64,000 nt of DNA from the NCBI GenBank assembly GCA_045639525.1, contig JAZUDI010000026.1, positions 15,580 to 79,579 of the forward strand, read 5' to 3'. Each line of letters starts with the position of its first letter. Position 1 is the first letter of the stretch. The notes under the pieces are model-generated. The model saw nothing but the letters and a program-made list of their open reading frames with translations, had not been told where the DNA came from and ran no database searches. The DNA comes from UBA1181 sp045639525. GTDB lineage: Bacteria > Bacteroidota > Bacteroidia > Bacteroidales > Paludibacteraceae. The position numbers and the translations under genes are program-made. This document shows positions 58,510-64,000 of the stretch, one piece after another.

Positions 58510-60059
58510 CAATTATGGATACTACACTCCGCGATGGTGAACAAACCAGCGGAGTGAGTTTTGTCCCCCACGAGAAACTGATGTTGGCGCGTGTCCTTTT
58601 GGATAGCGTCAAGGTGGATCGTCTGGAGGTGGCCTCCGCCCGTGTGAGCGAAGGCGAGAAGGATGCTGTCAGCAGCATCTGCAGTTGGGCGGAAAGTGTA
58701 GGCAAGCTCGATCGTATCGAAGTGCTCGGCTTTGTGGACGGCACGACCAGTTTGGATTGGATCTACGCCACCGGTTGTCGATGTGTGAATCTCCTTACCA
58801 AGGGATCCCTTCGCCACTGTACCGAACAATTGAAGAAAACGCCGGAGGAACACTTGGCGGATATCAAGGCCAGCATCGCCTATGCGAAGCAGTTGGGCAT
58901 CCGTGTCAACCTCTATTTGGAGGATTGGAGCAATGGTATCAAGAATAGTCCGGAATATGTCTTCGAGATGGTGGATGGCTTGAAGGATTCGGAAATCGAC
59001 CATTTCATGTTGCCCGATACCTTGGGTGTCATGACACCCGATAGCGCCTATGAATATACGAAGCTGATGACGGATCGTTATCCAGACCTGAAATTCGATT
59101 TCCATCCACACAACGATTATGATTTGGCGGTTGCCAATGCCATGTCGGCGGTGAAGGGTGGTGTCACCTCGCTTCATACCACAATCAACGGTTTGGGTGA
59201 GCGTGCCGGAAACGCGCCGCTTGCCAGCGTGCAGGCCGCCCTTCGAGACCATTTCGGGGTGGTGACCAACATCGTTGAGAGCAAGTTGACGGAGGTGAGC
59301 CACTTGGTGGAGTCCTATTGCGGAATCGCCGTTCCACCGAACAAACCGGTGGTGGGAGACAGCGTATTTACCCAGGTGGCGGGTGTCCATGCGGATGGAG
59401 ACAACAAGTCGGGATTGTATTGCAATAACCTCTTGCCCGAGCGATTTGGCCGTAAGCGCGAATATGCTTTGGGTAAGAATAGCGGTAAGGCCAATATTCT
59501 CCGAAATTTGGAGGAGCTCGGCTTGGCTTTGACACCTGAGCAGACCAAGGCGGTGACGAAAAGAATCATTGAGTTGGGCGATAAGAAGGAGATTGTCACC
59601 CAAGAGGATCTCCCATATATTGTGGCCGACATCGTGAAACACTCCGCTCCGGACGACCGTGTGAAGTTGGAAAGTTATCTGGTCAGTACCAGTTACGGAC
59701 TCAAGCCTTTGGCCAGTGTGCGGATGGAGGTGAATGGCGAGCGTTTCGAGGAGACTGCCACGGGAGATGGTCAATACGACGCTTTCGTGCGTGCCGTGCG
59801 CCACGTTTACCGCGAGAAGTTGCAACGCAAGTTCCCTTGGTTGACCAATTACGCCGTAAGCATTCCGCCAGGTGGTAGAACAGATGCCTTGGTGCAGACC
59901 ACCATATCATGGTCTTTCGACGGAAAGAATTACCGTACCAGAGGCTTGGATGCCGACCAGATGGAATCGGCTATCAAGGCGACCTTTAAGATGCTGAACT
60001 TGATAGAGGATCTCTATGAGCAGGCACCTGAGAGAACCAAAGAAGAAACAATAAATTAA
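58482..60059 (+). CDS. cimA: Second alpha-isopropylmalate/(R)-citramalate synthase-like enzyme
   Basis: A 525-residue paralogue of LeuA in the same operon. The barrel begins ITIMDTTLRDGEQTSGV and has DFHPHNDYDLAVANAM with the metal-binding HxH. The C-terminal regulatory domain begins about residue 385. The paralogue most likely makes (R)-citramalate from pyruvate and acetyl-CoA for isoleucine, as annotated in Bacteroides relatives, or it is a second LeuA. The ATG at 58482 overlaps leuD by 28 bases; a later ATG at 58515 would cut the first barrel strand. The reaction is uncertain. Confidence 0.8.
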   Translation: MGKEAGKRITIMDTTLRDGEQTSGVSFVPHEKLMLARVLLDSVKVDRLEVASARVSEGEKDAVSSICSWAESVGKLDRIEVLGFVDGTTSLDWIYATGCRCVNLLTKGSLRHCTEQLKKTPEEHLADIKASIAYAKQLGIRVNLYLEDWSNGIKNSPEYVFEMVDGLKDSEIDHFMLPDTLGVMTPDSAYEYTKLMTDRYPDLKFDFHPHNDYDLAVANAMSAVKGGVTSLHTTINGLGERAGNAPLASVQAALRDHFGVVTNIVESKLTEVSHLVESYCGIAVPPNKPVVGDSVFTQVAGVHADGDNKSGLYCNNLLPERFGRKREYALGKNSGKANILRNLEELGLALTPEQTKAVTKRIIELGDKKEIVTQEDLPYIVADIVKHSAPDDRVKLESYLVSTSYGLKPLASVRMEVNGERFEETATGDGQYDAFVRAVRHVYREKLQRKFPWLTNYAVSIPPGGRTDALVQTTISWSFDGKNYRTRGLDADQMESAIKATFKMLNLIEDLYEQAPERTKEETIN

Positions 60060-60076
60060 TCAAAATAAAAGATACA

Positions 60077-61138
60077 ATGGAATTAAAAATTGCTGTGTTG
60101 CCAGGTGATGGCATCGGTCCAGAAATTTCTGAGCAAGGCGTCAATGTGATGACTGCCGTATGTAATAAGTTTGGCCACAAGGTTACTTACAAGCACGCTA
60201 TCTGCGGTGCTGACGCTATTGACAAGGTGGGTGACCCATTCCCAGAGGAGACTTTTAAGACTTGTATGGAGGCTGACGCTGTTCTCTTCTCAGCAGTAGG
60301 TGATCCTAAGTTCGATAACAACCCTTCCGCAAAGGTTCGTCCTGAGCAAGGCTTGTTGGCGATGCGTAAGAAGTTGGGCTTGTTCGCCAATATCCGTCCT
60401 GTTCAAACATTTGACTGCTTGGTTCACAAGAGCCCATTGAAGGATGAGTTGGTGAAGGGTGCCGATTTCGTATGTATCCGTGAGTTGACCGGTGGTATGT
60501 ACTTCGGTGAGAAGAAAGAGGGTAGCGACTACGCTTACGATACCAACGCTTACAGCCGTGCTGAGGTGGAGCGTATCTTGAAGGAGGCTTACAAGTATGC
60601 GCAACAACGCAACAAGCACTTGACCGTTGTGGACAAGGCTAACGTATTGGCATCCTCACGTTTGTGGAGAGCTGTTGCACAAGAGATGGCTCCTCAATAT
60701 CCAGATGTGACTACCGATTTCATGTATGTGGACAATGCCGCTATGCGTATGATCCAAGAGCCTAAGTTCTTCGACGTTATGGTGACTGAGAATACTTTCG
60801 GTGATATCTTGACCGACGAGGGTTCTTGCATCACTGGTTCTATGGGATTGCTTCCATCTGCCTCTACAGGTGAGCATACTCCTGTGTTTGAGCCAATCCA
60901 CGGTTCTTGGCCACAGGCGAAGGGATTGAACATCGCCAACCCATTGGCGCAAATCCTTTCTGTTGCCATGTTGTTCGAGTATTTCGGTTTGAAGGAGGAG
61001 GGTAAATTGGTTCGTGAGGCGGTTGACGCATCATTGGACAACAATGTCCGCACGCCAGAGATCCAAGTTGCCGGTGGTGCGAAGTATGGTACCAAAGAGG
61101 TCGGCGCATGGATCGTTGATTACATCAATAAGAAGTAA
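60077..61138 (+). CDS. leuB: 3-isopropylmalate dehydrogenase
   Basis: A 353-residue NAD-dependent dehydrogenase. LPGDGIGPEI at the start, RELTGGMYFGEK, and TENTFGDILTDEGSCITGSMGLLPSAS, the metal and cofactor region, are intact. It oxidises and decarboxylates 3-isopropylmalate to the leucine precursor. It is the last gene of the leucine operon, 17 bases after the citramalate synthase-like gene, and ends in the terminator at 61161-61193. Confidence 0.96.
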   Translation: MELKIAVLPGDGIGPEISEQGVNVMTAVCNKFGHKVTYKHAICGADAIDKVGDPFPEETFKTCMEADAVLFSAVGDPKFDNNPSAKVRPEQGLLAMRKKLGLFANIRPVQTFDCLVHKSPLKDELVKGADFVCIRELTGGMYFGEKKEGSDYAYDTNAYSRAEVERILKEAYKYAQQRNKHLTVVDKANVLASSRLWRAVAQEMAPQYPDVTTDFMYVDNAAMRMIQEPKFFDVMVTENTFGDILTDEGSCITGSMGLLPSASTGEHTPVFEPIHGSWPQAKGLNIANPLAQILSVAMLFEYFGLKEEGKLVREAVDASLDNNVRTPEIQVAGGAKYGTKEVGAWIVDYINKK

Positions 61139-61160
61139 TAATCCTCAACAATTTTACATG

Positions 61161-61193
61161 GCGCCATCTCAATTATGGGATGGCGCTTTTTTT
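61161..61193 (+). terminator. Terminator of the leucine operon
   Basis: GCGCCATC at 61161-61168 pairs with GATGGCGC at 61179-61186 (8 bases, perfect), then TTTTTTT. Confidence 0.9.
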
Positions 61194-61228
61194 CGATAAC
61201 CCTTTTTCAATAAGCTGTTTTTTTAACA

Positions 61229-62047
61229 ATGAGAAAATTATTCGTAAACGTAATTCTACAGGTGTCACTCCTGTTGAGCTTGGTAGGTCTGGTTAGTTGT
61301 AACTCGTCTAATACGACTCTCCCTTCTGGGAAAATAGCGGAAATACGCCAGCGAGGTACATTGCGTGTCGGTGCCACGGGTGATTATCGACCTTTGTCGT
61401 ACCTCGATCCGCAAACCCATGCCTATTGGGGTTTCGATGCTGATTTCGCGGAGATCATCGGCAAGGAGTTAGGGGTGAAGGTGACGTTTGTCCCCACCTC
61501 GTGGCCTACGCTCACGAGTGATATGTTGAACGAGGAGCTCTTCGACATCGCCATGTGTGGCATTACGATCACCGACACCCGTAAGGAGATCATGTTGATG
61601 AGTGATGGATACCTTCGCAATGGCAAGACAATTCTCTGCCGCAAGGAGCAGGCCGATCGTTTCCAGTCCCTGAAAGCGATCAACCAACCCGATGTGAAGG
61701 TGATGGTCAACCCTGGTGGACTGAATGAGAAGTTTGCCCATGAACATCTTGCCAAGGCTCAGATCGTCGTACACCCCAAGAACGAAGAGATCCCCTCGCT
61801 CATAGCCGAAGGTGAGGCGGATATCATGATCACCGAGATTGTCGAAGCGACCTACTACACACAAACCGATGATAGGCTGGCCGCCCCATTGATCGACCAA
61901 CCCTTCACTCATAGTTTGATGGGCGTGCTGATGCGGAAGGGCGACGAAGAGTTGCTTCTACGCGTGAACGATATCATACGTTCATGCCAGGGAAATGGCA
62001 CATTGAAGCGATTACATGAGAAGTATGGTTTGGGGTATGAGTGGTGA
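61229..62047 (+). CDS. Cyclohexadienyl dehydratase (PheC)-like lipoprotein or family 3 binding protein
   Basis: A 272-residue lipoprotein (signal ending GLVSC, Cys near residue 24) of the periplasmic binding protein fold. It is closer to PheC cyclohexadienyl dehydratase than to plain amino-acid binding proteins: LRVGATGDYRPLSY, FVPTSWPTLTSDM, VMVNPGGLNEKFAHEHL, EADIMITEIVEA. PheC turns prephenate or arogenate into phenylpyruvate or phenylalanine outside the membrane. No transporter genes adjoin, which favours an enzyme over a binding protein. The call stays open between the two. Confidence 0.75.
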   Translation: MRKLFVNVILQVSLLLSLVGLVSCNSSNTTLPSGKIAEIRQRGTLRVGATGDYRPLSYLDPQTHAYWGFDADFAEIIGKELGVKVTFVPTSWPTLTSDMLNEELFDIAMCGITITDTRKEIMLMSDGYLRNGKTILCRKEQADRFQSLKAINQPDVKVMVNPGGLNEKFAHEHLAKAQIVVHPKNEEIPSLIAEGEADIMITEIVEATYYTQTDDRLAAPLIDQPFTHSLMGVLMRKGDEELLLRVNDIIRSCQGNGTLKRLHEKYGLGYEW

Positions 62048-62080
62048 AGGGTAATGTTACAAGTAGAATATATGTCAAAA

Positions 62081-62104
62081 AAGGGCATCCAACCGGATGC
62101 CCTT
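62081..62104. terminator. Bidirectional terminator between the PheC-like and Rpn genes
   Basis: AAGGGCATCC at 62081-62090 pairs with GGATGCCCTT at 62095-62104 (10 bases, perfect) with a 4-base loop, with an A-run before and Ts after. Confidence 0.88.
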
Positions 62105-62122
62105 TTCTTGTTATAGATTTTA

Positions 62123-63010
62123 TTACAACGCCTCAATCTCCGAGGTGGTTAGTTTCGTGATTTGCGCAATTAGCTCCGTGTCGAGGCCTTTCTCCTTCAT
62201 GATTTTGGCGGTTTGAATGACACCTCGTTCTATCCCTTGTTGGATCCCTCGTTCCAACCCTTCTTCCAGCCCCCGGTCGTAGCCGTACCTTTCGGCGGTA
62301 CCTTCGTCGGAGAGGATCTTGAGTTCCCTCTCGTAGCGGGCATACTCCTCGTCCGAAAGGGCGGAAACGCGGGCTTTGTCGATGAGCGCCTTCAACTCAT
62401 CGTCCGCCCGGTTGTATAGTTTGGGGTCAAAGTTTACCATGTTACCTAGGTTTTTAATTGTTTGTATCCAAATTTGTTCGTCCGATGGATCCTCTTTCTC
62501 TTCAAAGGTGAAGTTCGGTAGGGAGATGAAATACTTCCGCATTCTGTCCCAAATGACGTTCCCTGATGTGAGGTTGCACTCCGCCGTCTGTGTAATCACG
62601 TCGGTCAGTTCTTTCATGGGGACACCAAGGATGAAAACACCGATCAGGTGGGGAATGTCACGGTTACGTTCACTCCAAACGACACCTTTCTCGATGTGTT
62701 TGTCCATCAGGTTGTAAAGGTAGTAATTTGCTCTCGTAAGGAAAAATGGATGGCCATAATTTTGCATTTCCACGATCACATCGTTCCCATTGTCAAGCGT
62801 GCATCGCAGGTCGAACGTGACACCCCTCTGGTTTTCCCGAGGTTTGACACATTCCACGTTTTCGAATACGAGTCTTTCGATGTGGCCATACTCCTTTCCG
62901 ATGATGATGTTGAGGAATCTTTTCATTACCCTTTCGTCTCCAAAGCATCGTTTGAATCCGAAATCGGTACGTAGGTCGATGAATACAGGTCTTTCTTCTT
63001 TAGATTTCAT
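62123..63010 (-). CDS. Rpn-family recombination-promoting nuclease (PD-(D/E)XK transposase-like)
   Basis: A 295-residue protein of the Rpn/PDDEXK_2 family. The N-terminus FIDLRTDFGFKRCFGDE is typical. FDLRCTLDNGNDVIVEMQ holds the D...ExQ nuclease core (about residues 65-85). The C-terminus repeats RGLEEGLERGIQQGIERG, a short helical repeat common in these proteins. Members promote RecA-independent recombination, and many are spread between genomes. No transposon ends are seen, so it may be a resident gene. Convergent with the PheC-like gene. Confidence 0.88.
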   Translation of the reverse strand: MKSKEERPVFIDLRTDFGFKRCFGDERVMKRFLNIIIGKEYGHIERLVFENVECVKPRENQRGVTFDLRCTLDNGNDVIVEMQNYGHPFFLTRANYYLYNLMDKHIEKGVVWSERNRDIPHLIGVFILGVPMKELTDVITQTAECNLTSGNVIWDRMRKYFISLPNFTFEEKEDPSDEQIWIQTIKNLGNMVNFDPKLYNRADDELKALIDKARVSALSDEEYARYERELKILSDEGTAERYGYDRGLEEGLERGIQQGIERGVIQTAKIMKEKGLDTELIAQITKLTTSEIEAL

Positions 63011-63073
63011 GACATAATAATTAATTAATGGTAAAACAAAAGGTAGTATACAACGCTTATGTTGTATTTTATC

Positions 63074-63081
63074 GCAAAATT
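63074..63081 (-). promoter_or_regulatory. Candidate -7 element for the Rpn gene
   Basis: The minus strand reads TAATTTTG (TAnnTTTG), 63 bases before the ATG; a TTTC box lies about 20 bases upstream. Confidence 0.5.
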
Positions 63082-63348
63082 ACATTTTAATGATTGATTT
63101 CCGAAAATTATACCAAGTTTTTTTAACGAGTCATAGAGCGTAAAGGAGGAAAACTCAGATAATGGATAGTAAAGTCGCCGCTACAATAGTTGTGGTGGCA
63201 AATATGACTGATTTTATTAGGTGTCGTTTCGCTTTCCGAAGATGTGCGAAAGAAAATACTAAAAGACTATGAATTTATGCGTAAAAAATGTACCAATTGT
63301 AAATTTTAAAAATACCAAGGAAGACGAAAAAATTATACTGGCTCACAA

Positions 63349-63563
63349 TCATTGCACCAACAGCTCTTCCCAGCCCACTTCGAGTGCGTTTCCAATTTTA
63401 CAAATAGTTTTGATAGTAAGGTTGATTTTTCCAGATTCTATCCTACTTAGGCAGGATCGTTCCATGTCGCAACGGTAAGCTAATTCTTGAACAGTGAGGT
63501 TTTTGCTATACGAATTTCTTTAATCCGTGTAGCTATCTTTTTCATTTCCTCTTCGCTATCCAT
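63349..63563 (-). pseudogene. XRE-family HTH regulator broken by a 1-base deletion
   Basis: The first 20 codons from the ATG at 63563 read MDSEEEMKKIATRIKEIRIA, then the frame is lost. One base further along, the second frame continues KNLTVQELAYRCDMERSCLS and RIESGKINLTIKTICKIGN, ending EELLVQ at 63349. Together they make a complete 71-residue helix-turn-helix protein of the XRE family. The break is in a run of five Ts (63500-63504); six would restore the frame. It is either a real inactivating deletion, a phase-variable tract, or a sequencing error. The rest of the sequence is intact, so any inactivation is recent. Confidence 0.72.
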
Positions 63564-63603
63564 CATTCAAATCAAATTTTCTATTTGGGGTCGTGTCATG
63601 AAA

Positions 63604-63805
63604 CTAGTCATTCACGCAAACCATGTCGTGAATTTCGTGTACGTCTGTACGGATGATGTTTATTTCCTTTAGTATTTGCTCGATTTTATCATAAGATTGC
63701 TCCTGAACAAATGCGGAGACTGGGACTGATAGGCATTCCGCAATTTGTAGTAGACGTAGGAAAGAGACATTAGTTTCGCCACTACCAACACTAAAACAAA
63801 AAGTA
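63604..63805 (-). pseudogene. Fragment of a second XRE-type regulator
   Basis: A frame without a start codon ends at the TAG at 63604-63606. It reads SGETNVSFLRLLQIAECLSV and continues VPVSAFVQEQSYDKIEQIL to the end, MVCVND. The first part matches the last helices of an XRE HTH domain (compare ESGKINLTIKTICKIGNALE in the neighbour). The upstream part has no HTH and runs into a stop, so the N-terminus is lost. It lies just upstream of the first broken regulator on the same strand. The call is moderate. Confidence 0.4.
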
Positions 63806-63877
63806 CAAGACTAAATCTTGAAAGGTGTTGATTATGTGTGAGTTGCAAAAAGTGCAAGAAAAAATAAAAAGTACAAG
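63798..63877. repeat. Three copies of a 12-base motif
   Basis: AAAAAGTACAAG at 63798-63809 and 63866-63877, and AAAAAGTGCAAG at 63847-63858. Spacings are 49 and 19 bases. Function unknown; possibly binding sites or remnants of local duplication in decaying DNA. Confidence 0.4.
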
Positions 63878-63886
63878 GTGGCGCAA

Positions 63887-63953
63887 ATGGGTGGCTATTG
63901 GGTTACAGATATGGGTGGCAAAATTGTTACATCGGCAGAAACGGTTACATGGC
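63887..63953. repeat. Imperfect tandem repeat, unit about 24 bases
   Basis: Units begin ATGGGTGGC at 63887 (24 bases) and 63911 (23 bases), each ending in a GTTACA core; a third unit (63934-63953) keeps the GGTTACA part. No gene covers it. Confidence 0.45.
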
Positions 63954-63984
63954 ACAAAAAAAGGGGTGATTTTCACCCCTTTTC
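63954..63984. terminator. Bidirectional terminator at the right edge
   Basis: AAGGGGTGA at 63961-63969 pairs with TCACCCCTT at 63973-63981 (9 bases, perfect), with a run of As on the left and Ts on the right. It probably ends a gene beyond the window. Confidence 0.8.
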
Positions 63985-64000
63985 TCTTTCAAATTTCTCC

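Noticed and set aside
62123..63010. The Rpn gene as part of a transposon
   Set aside because: No terminal inverted repeats or target duplications are seen, and it has its own promoter and a shared terminator.
1..64000. CRISPR arrays, rRNA and tRNA genes, replication origin
   Set aside because: No regularly spaced repeats, cloverleaf genes or rRNA sequences were recognised in the spacers on either strand.

Overview
This window is a chromosomal segment of a Bacteroidales bacterium (Bacteroidetes). The signs are promoters of the Bacteroidetes type (TTTG, about 20 bases, TAnnTTTG), secreted proteins ending in type IX secretion (T9SS) sorting domains of both type A and type B, a GldM-like protein, many lipoproteins, and family choices typical of the group (short arginine decarboxylase, O-acetylhomoserine route to methionine, WbqC, a CcsB-CcsA fusion). 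Base composition is moderate and gene density is high. There is no phage, integrase or insertion sequence, so most of the window is core genome. Accessory material is limited to a toxin-antitoxin pair, a carbohydrate-degrading block and broken regulator genes at the right edge.

Layout. 0-2.3 kb: sulfur assimilation (cysK edge, metY) and a YoeB toxin-antitoxin pair. 2.5-8.5 kb: arginine decarboxylase, a secreted phosphoesterase, a helix-hairpin-helix protein, an Ig-like lipoprotein and WbqC. 8.5-13.2 kb: a tightly overlapping minus-strand operon (two rhomboid proteases, a membrane-anchored EEP-family hydrolase, a TonB-dependent receptor). 13.3-20.4 kb: HU, argS, a large T9SS type B protein and two unknowns. 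20.4-27.5 kb: a six-gene minus-strand operon with two porins, an imelysin lipoprotein, a di-heme oxidoreductase, a mono-heme lipoprotein and a chorismatase/RidA-like enzyme; a CcsBA cytochrome c maturation gene lies just upstream (27.9-30.1 kb). 30.2-36.6 kb: valS, a U32 protein and metA. 36.8-38.3 kb: a lipoprotein with its radical SAM partner. 38.3-42.3 kb: LOG protein, aquaporin, ilvC and a stand-alone GldM-like secreted protein. 42.8-49 kb: a GH30 enzyme and a pectate lyase-pectin methylesterase fusion. 49-54.7 kb: a lipoprotein, an oxidoreductase, agmatine-to-putrescine genes and a membrane protein. 54.7-61.2 kb: the leucine operon leuA-leuC-leuD-leuA2/cimA-leuB. 61.2-64 kb: a PheC-like binding protein, an Rpn-type nuclease, broken XRE regulators and repeats.

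How the genes work together. Arginine decarboxylase, agmatine deiminase and N-carbamoylputrescine amidase make a complete arginine-to-putrescine route. MetA has Glu at position 111, the acetyl-CoA type, which matches the O-acetylhomoserine sulfhydrylase. ilvC and leuABCD build branched-chain amino acids. The imelysin/di-heme/porin operon and CcsBA look like an envelope iron or redox module with its own cytochrome c maturation protein.

Most notable non-coding signals. (1) The leucine operon is preceded by a complete attenuator: a promoter, a 16-residue leader peptide with five Leu codons in a row, and mutually exclusive 1:2, 2:3 and 3:4 pairings ending in a terminator. (2) A perfect sigma-54 promoter at 33145-33160 faces a terminator about 95 bases downstream with no gene between, which predicts a sigma-54-dependent small RNA. 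(3) Two further promoter-terminator units without clear genes flank the carbohydrate block. (4) A palindrome with Fur-like halves lies upstream of the imelysin operon. All functions are read from sequence alone.
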